Position numbers and translations under genes: made by a program
Shown here: piece after piece, positions 41,218 through 53,329 of the stretch
Layout of the letters: the number at the start of each line of letters is the position of its first letter
Numbering within the stretch: position 1 is the first letter of the stretch
Assembly (NCBI GenBank): GCA_023052935.1
Contig: CM041294.1
Location: 18,110,635-18,174,634, forward strand
Length of the DNA: 64,000 nt
Origin: Piezodorus guildinii
Taxonomy: Eukaryota > Arthropoda > Insecta > Hemiptera > Pentatomidae
Reading direction: 5' to 3'
The notes under the pieces: model-generated
The model's database searches: none
Told to the model about the DNA's origin: nothing
Seen by the model: the letters and a program-made list of their open reading frames with translations, nothing else

Positions 41218-41232
41218 ATATATATATTATAT
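41143..41232. repeat. (TA)n microsatellite
   Basis: About 90 bp of TA with one ATTATA interruption pair. Confidence 0.95.
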
Positions 41233-41299
41233 AAACACACACATACTTGTCCAATGAAAACGTATTAAAGGTTGTTTAACAGGGTTGGATTTTAATCAT

Positions 41300-41700
41300 G
41301 AAAATCCTTTGGAAGAGGGATCCCTAGAAAACTCATTTTGTAAAAATCCTCCCCCAGAGACTAGTTCTGCGAGGACATAATGAGTAATCAAGAGAAGACT
41401 GAGGAGCTAAGGACGTTACCGGTTTCAATCATGACAGAGCTAGGGGGACCTAAACCTGTTAGCCGCACACACCTGGGTCCCAAAGGAGGCCATAATTACT
41501 TGCAGGCTCTCTTATCCTGACGGATGGCCCGCCCTTTGGTCACCGCCTCTAAGTACGGGGCTTATCGAGGGACCCTGTATGATGAGCGGGCTTACCGTCT
41601 TTGGATTTGTGCACCAACTTTATTACTTGCGGGAAGGCATAATAAGGTAATTTAATAAGGAGCCTAAAGTACTTTTAAATCCCAGAATCAAGAATAGAAA
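41300..41700. promoter_or_regulatory. Unique GC-elevated island
   Basis: A non-repetitive GC-rich stretch (for instance TGGGTCCCAAAGGAGGCC, GGATGGCCCGCCCTTTGGTC). No ORF above 60 codons and no repeat family match. It may be a regulatory element or an unrecognised exon. Confidence 0.22.
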
Positions 41701-41775
41701 CTTAGAGATCCCCCATGTTATGTATTAAATGAATAAAATTTGGTACTTCCAAAAGGAGTATTCCATCATGGCTTA

Positions 41776-42068
41776 TTACTTTCATCATCATCATCCAGTG
41801 GCGCGACAGGCCGTGTAGGCCCTTGGCCTCGCGGTGTAAACTCCTGCGAGTTTACACTCACGTTTCATGATGCAGTTTTTAGTGTAGGGTCATCACTCCC
41901 TACGACTAATTTTGTGAGTGGCCACCCTTTGGCTGACGGGTCTCACTTACCAGGGGAAGAGGTTGTGAGTGAATCCACATTTTTTTACATCCTTTTAAAC
42001 TGGGGATCGAACTCAGAACCTGTAGCATGAGAGGCTAGCAAGCTAGCCACTCAGCCACGGGCTCCCCG
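41776..42068 (-). mobile_element. tRNA-derived SINE, family C (best head)
   Basis: Minus strand: GAGCCCGTGGCTGAGTGGCT (box A TGGCTGAGTGG) and GAGTTCGATCCCCAG (box B), then the ACTCACAACC, AGACCCGTCAGCCAAAGGGT and AGTGATGACCCTACACT blocks, ending CGCGCCACTGG plus (ATG)n near 41780. The head resembles a tRNA with GTGGCTGAGTGG. Confidence 0.8.
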
Positions 42069-42179
42069 TTATTACTTTCATTTACCTAAAATATGAAATC
42101 TCTCTCTCTCTTTCTCTTATTTCACTGGTACTGTACTGTAGTCACAGCACAAAATATCTATATATAGTCATATATAGAT

Positions 42180-42877
42180 ATTTTGGAAGCTGAGGACTGC
42201 AGAATCCAGAGAGCTCTCAACGCAGCTATCTGATTTATCTTCGGTACTAAAAGGGGCGAGCACATAAGTTCGCTTATTAAGAAATTAGGTTGGCTCCGTA
42301 CAAAAGAGTATCGCCACCTCAATCTTATGTGCCTCGCACGTAAGGTCCTAGATTCCGGAGTTCCGGAAAATCTTAGACGTGAATTTGTCGAGGTACGGAG
42401 CGAGAGACTGCAGGGTGTATTCCAATTACCTGCTGGCAGAACTGAAGCCTTGAGGAATACTTTCCACGCCGCGGCAGCGAGAGAACTCAACCAGCTACCG
42501 GTAGAAGTAAGATTTTCTTCCTCTTTCCGCAAGGCTTGCCTTCGAATATTGTTGGATGCAGACCCGTCGAGTGTACTTTGAAGCTCAGAGCATACCAGGA
42601 GATGTTTTCTTCCCTTTCCTAATATCCCTTGTTCGTTTTACTTATCTCTTTATCTTTCCTTACTCTTTTCCTTCTCTGTTTATTTTCACTGAATTGTATA
42701 ATTTATAATAGTTTAATTTTAAGTTTACTTATAAAAAAGAAAAAATGTTATATGTTTTTAGAATAATAATCGTAATTGGCACAAATATAAGTGTAAACAT
42801 TATTATTTTGTCTGTAAGAAAGGGCCTCAGGCCCTAAGACAATAAAAATTTAATCTAATCTAATCTAATCTAATCTC
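42180..42877 (+). pseudogene. LINE E (CR1-like) 3' end with (TCTAA)n tail
   Basis: Coding end: CRIQRALNAAI, then TGA (42229) where arginine is usual, then FIFGTKRGEHISSLIKKLGW, LARKVLDSGVPENLRREFVE and ARELNQLPVEVRFSSSFRKA, stop at 42581. The RFIFG-RR-EH-T--RR-LGWL pattern is typical of CR1/I-type ORF2 C-termini. The 3' UTR ends in five TCTAA units at ~42852-42877, a short tandem-repeat tail. Confidence 0.75.
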
Positions 42878-42881
42878 TCTC

Positions 42882-42968
<87 letters not shown>
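42878..42968. repeat. Compound (CT)n(AT)n microsatellite
   Basis: ~26 CT units with one CCC, then ~20 AT units. It begins where the (TCTAA)n tail of LINE E ends and runs into LINE F. Confidence 0.95.
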
Positions 42969-42976
<8 letters not shown>

Positions 42977-43372
42977 CCCGTCTGTCCGACCTCCAAACTC
43001 CTTTCCACAGAACCAAAAAATATGATTGCTCCTTTTTAGCCCGTTCTACTGCCCTATGGAATACTCTCCCTTCAAACATCCGACAAGCTCCTTCCCTATC
43101 ATCGTTTAAATCCCTTATCTTTCAATACTTCCATTCTCTCCAGTCCGATGTAAGCTTATTTTCATTATGGCAATTTATGTGAGGTGATTTGTGTATATAC
43201 TCTAATGAGATGTAAAAGATATATTTTATGTTAATTCTTATTTATTTATTTCCATAATATGTAACATAGGGATGTCACTACGACCTTTTATTTTGTTTTT
43301 TCTTCTTTCTATTGTTATTTAAATGCAGTTATATATTGTTCTTGGCCAGGCATAAATTTTTACATATACATA
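42969..43372 (+). pseudogene. LINE F 3' end
   Basis: RLSDLQTPFHRTKKYDCSFL, ARSTALWNTLPSNIRQAPSL and SFKSLIFQYF, a standard R-----F--R-A-LWNSLP--I C-terminus of non-LTR elements. The 3' UTR holds TTGGCCAGGCATAAA near 43343. The frame ends at TGA ~43183. Confidence 0.75.
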
Positions 43373-45199
43373 CATAAGATGATAACTCAATTCTTGGTTT
43401 CCGGGAACTCCTTCTAAGCCACGAAACAAATTTTAGTACAGTTTCTAATATGAAATAGAACATTATTTCCTGAAGGTTTATAAGTAAAATACATAGCAAT
43501 TAATTATTTCTTTGAAAGAAAATCCTAAATTTTCTGTAATCAAGCCATCAAAAACTTATTATTAGTAATATAAACGTTTAATACACCGTTGGAAATCTCA
43601 ACATTTTATAAAAGTAAATATGCAATAAAATTAGAAGAAGATAATACAAAGTTCTTACAAATACATAATCTTATGTAAGTGGAAGAAAAAAAAAAATAGA
43701 AAGTTGGTACCGATAAACTGACATTGTTTTAAATTATCATTTCATGAAAAGAGATATTCCTCTGTAAACAAAATGGGATTTCCATAGAAACTAAATTAAA
43801 CTTATAAAATGTATGTCGAAAAATTTCATATGAAATATAAAATAGTAATAAATTGAATAAAAAGAATTTGGATTTTCTGATTTATCTCATTATAGTTTCG
43901 CTAATGCAATATTTTTCAAGTTAAGGGCACGACGAATACCATAAGGATAACGCGAAACATAAAAAAGATACAATAGAAACAATTTTTAAAAAAACCATAT
44001 GTGTTTATAAATTCCATTCTATGTTCCTATTTCTTTCACTTACCTATGTATGAATAATGTTTCATTCCTTGATGTGATTTACTATTTCGTTTGTTAAAAC
44101 GATAAAATATTACCAGAAAAACCGTGTAGTTGGTTTAATAATTTCAGTATGCTGTCAGGCCAAGAGAGAAGCACTGACTATACGGACGATAGCTGAATGA
44201 CAATTGCGTCAATCCCTCAGAAAAGAATATTTCTGAACGACTGACACTTTTGACATTCGTCCAACGCGCTTGTCGTTTCTCTGGCGAAACTATAAAAATA
44301 TAAATGTTAAATAAAATTTTCATTAATGTAGTGTATGAAGTTTATATAACAAAAAAAATACAATTTAGCTGCTTTTTTTTCTTGAACCTGATGAATAAGA
44401 ACATCACTTAATTACACTAAATTGAGTAATAAGGTATATAATAAAAGCATTTAATGACGTAAAATTATAGAAAACAAATCTTTATCTTGTAAAACTAGTG
44501 AGTTTTTAATCTAAAAATAAATGGAATTTTTTTTTTACTTTTTACTATTAATTCCTCGAAGATCTATTATTATCTCATGATATATTAAAAACACATCGTT
44601 TGGACAGCAAGCGACGTTCACTTACCTTGGCTCTTAAAATAAATTCATGAAGTAGCAGAAAGAAACGGCCATATTCATCAGGAGAGTTGAGATAAACACC
44701 AAGAAAATTATTAATATTTTAATTAGTAACAGATATGACCCCCTTATAAAAATTAATAAAACAGAAGCTGACAGACAAACAGATAATACACAAGTAAAGC
44801 TGCGTCCTCTATTTTTAAATAGCATACAAAATATAGAAGCCTTAATTTCATTTTAAAGATATATTTAGTTCAATGTAACTATAATATTAAATCTACAGTA
44901 AGGCATCTGATAATTTACCCAGCTACACCAGGTGGTCTGTATTTTCATACAGATCGGCCATGCGATGCTTAAAAAATGTGAACTCCGACTTTCAGAAGAT
45001 AAGAACCCGAGAGTGGTTATTAAGAGCCTCCATTCTTCTACGCCAATATTAATTATTAAAAAAGAATTAATAAACATTTGTGTATAACGTTTCCAACGTT
45101 ACTAATTCTATACCAGTCATACTTAAATTGCCACTTAATATGTTTTTGTTGATATAAAACAAAATAGTGGATGTAATTAGTTGACCGTTGAGAATTACT
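43373..45199. other. AT-rich region with faint R similarity
   Basis: 43560-43840 contains TACACCGTTGGAAATCTCAA and TTTCCATAGAAACTAAATTA, reminiscent of a reversed, very old R copy. 44600-44640 has GACGTTCACTTACCTTGGCT, like an R left end. Short frames at 44634-45077 are without motifs. No gene is supported. Confidence 0.3.
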
Positions 45200-46232
45200 G
45201 GAAGGAATTAGTCCGGGTGGCGGTCATTAAATGAAACAACTCAATAGTTTCAAATATTTTATTGTTTGCCAACCTTTCGACCCCCTTTGTGGGTCATCAT
45301 CAGGGCTAAAAAGATACAAAAGAATAAAATTTCAATGACATTACATACAATATTATATAACCTATTTAGCTAGAGAACGTCGGTATTAAAAATAACAGAA
45401 GAACTGTATATGTAAAAAAACTTAATTAAAATACGATGACCATAGTAAAATGATGAAAGTGTTATACAGAAAAAATAAAAATGTTCACTAAACAAAATTT
45501 ACACAGGTATCAATAATTTACATGAAATATGAAATATAAAAATATGAAGTAGAGTGGAGATACGTACCGCATGGTGGGAGAATGGAAACTAGGTACTGTT
45601 TGGTAGATGGGGGGTAGGTAGGATGGAAAATACGTAGGAGAAAAAAGGTAGAATGGAAAATACGTACTGATTTATGGACAGGGTCTCACAACAATATTAT
45701 ATATATTGACAACAATATAGTATTAAGAATTTTAGTCATTGTTGTGAGACCCTGTCCATAAATCAGTACGTACTTTCCATTCTACTTTTTTTCCTACGTA
45801 TTTTTCATCCTACCTCCCCGCCATCTACCAAACAGTACCTAGTTTCCATTCTCCCACCATGCGGTACGTATCTCCACTCTACTTCATATTTTTATATTTC
45901 ATATTTCATGTAAATTATTGATACCTGTGTAAATTTCGTTTAGTGAACATTTTTATTTTTTCTGTATACCACTTTCATTATTGTAATATGGTCATTGTAT
46001 TTTAATTAAGTTTTTTTACATATACAGTTCTTCTGTTATTTTTTAATACCGACGTTCTCTAGCTAAATAGGTAATATAATATTGTATGTAATGTCATTGA
46101 AATTATATTCTTTTGTATCTTTTTAGCCCTGATGATGACCCACAAAGGGGGTCGAAACGTTGGCAAACAATAAAATAGTTGAAACTATTTAGTTGTTTCA
46201 TTTAATGACCGCCACCCGGACTAATTCCTTCC
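45200..46232. mobile_element. ~1.03-kb near-perfect inverted repeat (foldback or paired Penelope-like ends)
   Basis: The left arm 45200-45695 and right arm 45738-46232 are reverse complements with only scattered differences. Outer ends are GGAAGGAATTAGTCCGGGTG, inner ends TCTCACAACAAT; a 42-bp AT-rich spacer separates them. Each arm carries CCCTGATGATGACCC-ACAAAGG-GGGTCGAAA near its outer end (46136-46158 on the plus strand). There is no ORF over 60 codons. The type of element is undetermined. Confidence 0.9.
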
Positions 46233-46764
46233 AATAAAACAAAATATTAATGAAACAATATTCAATTTAAATTATGTTTATTATAACAGAATGAAAGCAG
46301 AAGTGGTCCGAAAAATAGAGATATACCACAGTGATTTCAGTGCCAGGGATTTGCACAAACAATATCTTACTGCGATAACCAAAAGGTGGCGATCTGAAAT
46401 AAATCGATAAAACTGCTAGTATGTGGGATGAGGATAAGCACATTAAATTCAGATTGAGCAATATTTTTTCGAAGGGCCATCTAATACGAATTATAGGTAG
46501 GAATGAAGGGGATTTGGCCCGCGGAGGTGCAAAAAATGGAGATTTCTCCGCAAATCAAAAACTCGTCGGAATGCCCAACCATTCCACTCCAACCCCAAAC
46601 GGCCGAAGCAAGAAATATTAAAAAGGCCCCTCCCCCCACTCTTCAATTTGTCATTCACCCTCCACTTCGGTAAATGGTGCATAACTACAATGTGGGTATT
46701 AGAACCCACAAATCACCAACTGGCTCTTTTTCGGTATAGAACATTTCATGATTCAATACAAAAA
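46233..46764. other. Spacer, GC-elevated at 46490-46680
   Basis: Short open frames on both strands (46421-46621 plus, 46491-46709 minus) without recognisable motifs. Could be a decayed element. Confidence 0.25.
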
Positions 46765-47585
46765 AATCTGGTGCGCGCAACACACGACTTTCAGTTACCT
46801 CCGTTGTTAAAATCAATAGAATAATTTTTAAATACATGTAGAGATAAAAATAAATTCTTAAATAATTATTTAAATTGAATTTGAATTGAAACATGTGTTT
46901 TATTAAAAAAATATATCATAATTTTAACTACAAAAATCAGTTAGTTTACTCTTTAATATTCTGTATATCAGATAATATTTTTCTAAAATCTTTAACTATC
47001 CAACGGTATATTATACATCTATATTACTATTTTTGAGTTCGAAAACACAAAAATTGCATAAATAAATATGTTTGTTTTTTTTCCCTTTAGTTGTTTATCA
47101 AAATCGCCCAACTTTTATATTTAACCGTTATTTATCTATGCTCATAAGATGTACCTATTTTTTTGAAATATACAAAATTGATTGTACTTTAGAGGAAGAA
47201 AATTTAAAATACCTGCATTTAAGCCCCGTCAGACTATTTCAATCAGAATGAAACTTCATGATATTAAAGCCCATTCAATTTTACATCGATATATAGAGTT
47301 TAATAAAAATTGTTAGAGCTGTTTTTAAGCAAATCGTAAAAAGGTACAAAATGCATATTATAAAGTGGCTCTTTTGGTTAGCTGATTTCGATGAAAAAAT
47401 TGCTGTAATATCTCGGGCTTATAGTTGTCCTAAATATGAAATTTCAGTTTCATAGGACTTCTCGTTTTCGCCCGGGAGTTTCCACACACGGACACCTTTT
47501 TTCGGAATTTGGTTATTGGTACTCAGGGAAAACTAAAAGGAGTATTTCCGTCGAAAACTGTAATTCGAAAATCTAAATACACACT
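46765..47585 (+). repeat. R repeat, near full length
   Basis: CTGGTGCGCGCAACACACGA, CAGTTACCTCCGTTGTTAAA, CATTTAAGCCCCGTCAGACT and TTACATCGATATATAGAGTT to CGCCCGGGAGTTTCCACACA and TCGAAAACTGTAATTCGAAA. The terminal palindrome is lost, because the LINE fragment follows directly. Confidence 0.75.
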
Positions 47586-47624
47586 CTACTCTAAGGAAGT
47601 ACTTCCCCACCGTCCAGTCTCGTC

Positions 47625-48085
47625 TAAATGCAAAATGGTTCCTCCCGGAATATCGGGTCTCTTATTTTCTGACGGGGGATGAGTGAGGGCTTCAGGGCCA
47701 AGCTTTCCGGATTTGGGGATAGATACAGAACCCGTATGTCCTAGCTGTAATGTCCCTGAGTCGGCTGAACATATTTTGTTAACGTGCACCGCCTTCGATG
47801 CTGAACGGTCCAAACTGCTGAGGGAAAGCGGACTCTATATACTCTCAGAGGACGATTTTCCTCAGCTGATGACGGAAAACAACTACCCGTACATCCAAGA
47901 AATTTATATACGGGTGGAAATCGGCTGTGGGCCCAGCTCATTTTAACATAGGAAGGAGACCAGCCAGGAGGATTGCAGGCATTAGAGGAATATAGTGGAA
48001 GATCAAATTAAATGAAGTTAATTGGCAACAGTAACTTGCTGGCCTAATCGGCAAGTTAATTAAGTCATAACCCGTGTTGGATATA
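47625..48085 (+). pseudogene. LINE C-terminal CCHC fragment (R1/LOA-like)
   Basis: An 87-codon open part with the cysteine-histidine motif C-X2-C-X7-H-X4-C (CPSCNVPESAEHILLTC) and FDAERSKLLRES. This is the zinc-knuckle end of R1/LOA-type ORF2 proteins, after the RNase H/C-terminal region. Upstream, LTGDE and GFRAKLSGFG sit in another frame, so it is frameshifted near 47700. The 3' UTR-like part extends to about 48085 and has no poly(A). Confidence 0.65.
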
Positions 48086-48720
48086 TTGCAAGGTAGGGAG
48101 CATATATAAATAAATTAATTCGATAATTTTTACCAGCTTTTCATTATGTTTTGGTCAAGTGAAAAAAGATAGAAAGTAAAATTTTAAATGTTCATTTTGT
48201 ATTATAAAGACAGGTCGTTCGATTCAAAGAAACTAGGCCATCTTTTGAGCCGCCAAGCTCATCTAGATCAGTGTTTTTATTGAAATATTTTATTCCAATA
48301 ACTCTGCCCTAGATTCAATATCTAAGGTTTACATCATTTGCAATTTCCTTTTCATCCGTGATTTAATATCCTAGTCTTTATCTTCATTGACAATAGATGA
48401 AACTCCTCGGCATTAGACATGCTACTTCTCAAAATAGTGTAAATTGTAATATTATAACTATTAGGACTAATTCGCGTAGTATTTTAATGTGCATGGGCCA
48501 ATCCTTTCGAAATCTTCGAGAGATATTTTTGATTTTCGTAATTTTTCGAACATTTTTTCTATTCTTTACTAAACATAAAACCGTAAATAGAATATTTTTC
48601 CGGCCAATACTTTTAGTGTTGCAGCCGTTTTAAGTAAGCTCCGCGGCTAAATACATGTTTTGGTAATATTTCTAATTCTTGTAATTGTGTAAATATTAAA
48701 TAAAATAAAATTTAACAATG
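48086..48720. other. AT-rich spacer
   Basis: The 78-codon frame at 48397-48633 has no motif; nothing else recognised. Confidence 0.35.
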
Positions 48721-49620
48721 AGGTCAATTGTTGAGAATCCTTTCAACGAGAATGGCGACTTTAACTTAGAATGAAAAAAACAAAAATTAAAACAGTCCTT
48801 AAAATATGAAAATCTGGCATATCCTTTGAAATAGTAAAATTAGTCCTTTTCGGGCGTACATGACAATGGCATCTGTCTTCTTCGGGTTCACCCTAATGCC
48901 AATCTCCTTCAGCTCATCTACAATAGTGGTCGATGCTCCTTGTGCCAGGGTGAGAGCCCTTTTCGGTCTCATAATAGAAGCATAGATGCCAATGTCATCG
49001 GCGTAGGCTGCTACCAGTGCCATTGGGTGCTTCATTGAGATCACTTTTGCTGTAAAGATCACAAACAATAATGGTCCCAATACAGAACCTTGAGGTACCC
49101 CACAAATTTGTGTCCTTTGAAGTTGACAATTTATCGCCTACCCTTAAGACGAAGGATCTCCCGCTTAAGTAGCTTCTGATCAATCGGCATAATGAAGCTG
49201 GAAAACGATAGTCTTCCAACTGGCGAAGCAGTAACTTGTGGGATACACAATCAAACGCCTGTGTGCAGTCCAGCAAGATGAACGCCGTGGCTTCATTGTT
49301 CTTCGTCATATGCTCTATGGTGTGCCTTTGAAGTTTCACTAAATGATGGTCGCAGGCTACGCCTCGTGAGAATCCGGTCTGTTCTGGTGGAATGATGGAC
49401 TCCACACTGCAGTGCTCTAGCAGATGGTGATGGATCATGGAGTCAATAATGGAGGTTCTCTTCCATTTTGAACCGTATCCTGGTTAATAATAAATGTCAA
49501 TTTTTAAGAATCCTTTCAACGAGAATGGCGACTTTAAAACTTAGAATGAAAAAAACAGTCCTTAAAATATGAAAATTGGGCACATCCTTTGAAAAAGTAA
49601 AATTGGTCCTTTTCGGGCGT
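48721..49620 (-). repeat. LINE RT fragment between ~130-bp direct repeats
   Basis: The direct repeats 48721-48856 and 49493-49620 share GAATCCTTTCAACGAGAATG, GCGACTTTAA, CAGTCCTTAAAATATGAAAA and GTCCTTTTCGGGCG. The 636 bp between them is the RT fragment described next. This is not an LTR element: there is no PBS or PPT, and the interior is a non-LTR RT. Confidence 0.7.
48842..49485 (-). pseudogene. Non-LTR reverse transcriptase fragment (LINE H)
   Basis: Minus strand: PPEQTGFSRGVACDHHLVKL, AFILLDCTQAFDCVSHKLLL (palm A motif), SLCRLIRSYLSGRSFVLRVG, a frameshift at ~49090-49100 in the GVPQGS motif, then GPLLFVIFTAKVI, VAAYADDIGIYAS (YADD, intact) and IGIRVNPKKTDAIVMYARK. It is the RT palm only, truncated at both ends. 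The domain order is right, but the family differs from A-F. Confidence 0.8.
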
Positions 49621-50492
49621 TTTTTGTTTGTATTTTTTGTCTCCAATACTCATTGGATAAATAGTGAAAATATAACAGTATATATACTTTTATATAAAAT
49701 TATATAAAATGAAACAGTATAAATATATACTTTTCTATAAGTATATAACAGAATAGAGACTCACCCTTGATTATTTTATTTTTTCTTATATCGCTCAGTC
49801 ATATTCCTACTTGCTATAAAAAATTTATCATGAGAACATAGTCCTTTTTTATATATGAATTTTCAAAATTGGCAAAAAATCGTTTTTCACCATGTTTACA
49901 CGGAAATATCTCGGAAAGGTAGAGTGTGAAAAAGTATGAAACTTATACAGATTACTCACCTATGCGACGTAATATAAATTTGATTATTGATACTAAAATA
50001 GTTCCGGAGTTATAATATTCGATTCGCTGTTAAAATAACATTATCTATAAAAAATGTCAACTATTGTAATTTTGCATATTTAAGAGCGAAACAGAAACTA
50101 GAATGATGATAGTATTATATGTATTTTAGTCCTTACAAAATATTACCTAAGTAGCCAAGAAAATATTTTAAAAAATTCACGAAAATTTACTTTTTGCGCA
50201 CTATAACAAGAAATTTTAATAAGGAGTCTCACGGGAGACTTTTTTTTCTTGTTCTGTCTTATTATTGCACTACTTGTAGTAGAAATTTTGATCGAATAAG
50301 GATTTTCTTTTTTTAATAGCATTTTTCGAAGATAGATCATTGCCATGTTCAGTAAAATTAAAAGCGGGTTATCCTGAAAGGGACTTTATTAAAACTAATG
50401 AACCTTGCACAGATTATGCTTCAATTTGTATACCTTATTATACCTCTATAGAATAAAATTTAGTGGCTGAGACCCAGTTGGTTTATCCATAC

Positions 50493-50493
<1 letters not shown>
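49621..50493. other. AT-rich spacer
   Basis: Nothing recognised; short frames are without motifs. Confidence 0.4.
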
Positions 50494-50538
<45 letters not shown>

Positions 50539-50541
50539 TAT
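50494..50541. repeat. (TA)n microsatellite
   Basis: TA repeats with one ACATATAT interruption. Confidence 0.9.
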
Positions 50542-51540
50542 CTCTTGGGAAAAGTGACGTTAAAATTAAATAAAAGAAAGATGGGCTAACGTAAACTCGA
50601 TCCCGTTTCGAAAAGAGCTGGTCTTGAGTACTTAACATTAAAATAAATAAATAAATAATATTAAATAAGAAGATAAAATTAAAAATAAATAAACGTTTAA
50701 TAAAAAAAATAAGGAAAATTTACAAAAAATAAACATCATTTGATTTATAAAAAAAAAAAAAATCTTCGATTAACCAAACTGTAAAAAAAAAAAAGTTTTA
50801 AAATTGGATTAGTGTGTTAGTACGACTACGAATGGTACAAAAAAAAAATGAACAAATATAATGAGAAAAAAATATCAAGGATAGCTAACTGTCCATAAAT
50901 TCTTCGGTTCCGCACGACGGGTAGGCGACTCTGGAAGGACGGTGATCTTCAAGAAGACGAGACGAAGTCTTGATAAAAACATGGTTTGAAGGTGCCAATC
51001 GAGAAAAGCGTGCTCTCAGCTTACTAGTGTGATCGGTACTGGCTTGAGGGCCAGGGGGGCACTCTTATCTGGCTAACCCATAACTACACTATTGAAATGA
51101 AACACTAGAAGACGTTAACTTACAAAAATAAAAATATTTTCCTCATTCAAAAAAAAACTATTTTTAATTCAATTTAATTTTTAAATTTCAAACAAAATAT
51201 ACAGGCTCAAACAATATCCATTCTAGGAAATTTTACTGGAAGCACCAAACTCTCTCATTACTATATTATTAAACCAACTTATTTGACCCTTAACGCATTA
51301 AAATGTAGAATCATTCTTTTAGCATATTAATAACACTATATAAAGTTATGGAATAAAATGTTTTGGTATGATTTAGACAGAAACTAAATGCGTAATTATT
51401 ACCTTTAGAAAAAATTGCATTTCTAAATCGCGTTTTTATAGGACTTGAGATAAAATCAAATAGAAGATTTACATATCTAATGATGAAAATAAAAATATGT
51501 CAAAAAACCTATTTCGTAAGAAATGTGCTTTAGTATCTTC
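50542..51540. other. A-rich region with GC-elevated patch 50880-51075
   Basis: The patch (CGGTTCCGCACGACGGGTAG, GGCTTGAGGGCCAGGGGGGC) is non-repetitive with no long ORF. The left part consists of AAATAAATAA and A-runs. No function assigned. Confidence 0.25.
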
Positions 51541-51910
51541 TGGAGATCAACGTCTCAATTAGGTTCCTATAAGAGTCCAACAGACGCACACTTTCTCCTC
51601 AGTGATGACAGATTTACTTCCAATCTGCACTTTTGTATCCAATAATGATTCCGTGGTTATAATGGCAAACCTAATTTAATAGATAACTACACACTAGATG
51701 GAAGATGTTTATTAATGGAGAACCGACCGCTTTGTGAATACAGAACCCACTGACAGTACAAAGCTCCACAATAAACACATGATGGTGGTCTGCCCCACAA
51801 AGTTTCATTAGTTATTAATGCTCCAGTTCATAATTAAACTTGGTATGCTCCCTCTGTTTGTCTTTGCCTCAAGGTTCCGGGACCCACGTGGGCTACAGGT
51901 CAAGCAGAAT
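51541..51910. promoter_or_regulatory. Unique GC-elevated island (candidate cis-regulatory element)
   Basis: Non-coding, non-repetitive, with TTAGTTATTAATGCTCC, ATAATTAAACTTGG and CACGTGGGC (E-box). Similar in character to the islands at 26200, 29270 and 58190. Confidence 0.22.
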
Positions 51911-53329
51911 TTTATACATCACAACTTTAGGGAAACAGCTTGTAGTTATTAATGGTTGTTCAATTTAAAATTAATATTAGTTATTTTCATTTTATATATA
52001 ATCGCTATTTTCGTTTCGATAGTTGGTAATTAAATAATAAATGGTTCGTAATTTTTTCTTGACAGATTTTTGTTTTTTTTAGTTAACTCCAAAGTCAAGC
52101 TAAGCTTCCAATAATATCTGTATTAAAATGAATACACATACATCATTATATTTTCTAAGATTTTGGAAATAATAATTGTAATACTTTTAGTAAGACTAAA
52201 ATCCTCAAAGAAATGTAATAATTTTTTTTTCCATCCGAGCTTAAGCTCGAATAAAATCATATATATTTCAATAATTACCAATCTATATATCTTTTCTTTT
52301 TAATCTTTTCCATCCTCTCTAGTTTAGTATTTCCAATTGCAGTCATAAGATGTCCATTGCAGTATTAAAATAATTAAAAGTAATAAAATACATTTATTTT
52401 ACTGACCTGTTGCTTACATTTTATAAATATATTGAGAAATGGTGTTTTAAAAAAGAATGACAACAATCAACATCAATTATTTGGCATCCCTTGTGGGGAT
52501 ACTAAATTAATTTTTTAATAAACTTAAATCAGTTACATTGATCATTAAAGATTTTAAGCTTATTAAATTGATTAAAGGGGTGTTTAATGGGACCCACAGA
52601 GGACTATTGTATTTTAGAAAAACGATATATACAAATTATACATTCGATTTTTACGTAATTATACATTTCGACCTATTAGAAATCGTTTTTTATAATTTAT
52701 TGTTTGTTGCGAAATATTATCCCGATGAATCACTAATTGTTCCTTTGTGTTATTTTTATATTTTTATCGTATTTCCAGATTTTTTTATTCTTAGTAGGGC
52801 CCACAAATATTTAATTAAATTTAAAAAAAAAAATGAAAGGTGTTTTGAGAACATTTAGAAAATGTTGATGTCACAAAATATAAATAAATAACGTATGTAT
52901 GACCAGAGTCATATTCGCGCTTATTTATGCACAAAAGGGTGAAAAAGAAGGCCATAATTTTAATTATTAAATTGTTTAAAGCTCTATTTTTAAGTGAAAT
53001 ATCAGTGCCAGGAAGCTCCAAAAGTCGTTTTATTGTAGTTATTATTTTTAAAATTTAAGCGAGAAAATTTGAATTTGAGTCGCTGAATTAAGGAATCGAT
53101 AGGAAATGGCTGAATAGGCGGAATTTAAATGTTGGAAGTCCAGGATATTGGAACGAATGGAGTTCTATAGGGATGCGGATCAGATTAAGAATGAGCTATC
53201 GAAAGCTGTGGATCGATGGGAGTTTATGTACAGATCAGAAAGCCGCGAGCGGGTGTTAAGGGAGCGAACAGAGGATTTGAATCTAAGCATGAATGAATGA
53301 ATAACGTATAAAGCAATTAATTATTCGTT
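51911..53329. other. AT-rich region
   Basis: A 106-codon frame at 52538-52858 is hydrophobic and Phe/Tyr/Ile-rich, as expected of random AT-rich DNA, so I do not call it a gene. 53030-53300 is slightly GC-richer without motifs. Confidence 0.35.

Noticed and set aside
39951..42968. CRISPR-like or other spaced repeat array
   Set aside because: The repeats are simple TA/CT microsatellites without unique spacers, in a eukaryotic context.
45200..46232. A definite hammerhead ribozyme
   Set aside because: The core order CTGATGA-stem-GAAA is visible, but helix III and a cleavage triplet could not be placed, so only a candidate is reported.
48721..49620. An LTR retrotransposon with 130-bp LTRs
   Set aside because: The interior encodes a non-LTR RT palm (YADD with LINE-type flanks), and neither PBS nor PPT is present.
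52538..52858. 106-codon frame as a membrane protein gene
   Set aside because: The Phe/Tyr/Ile-rich content is what random AT-rich DNA gives; no start context, domain or composition shift.
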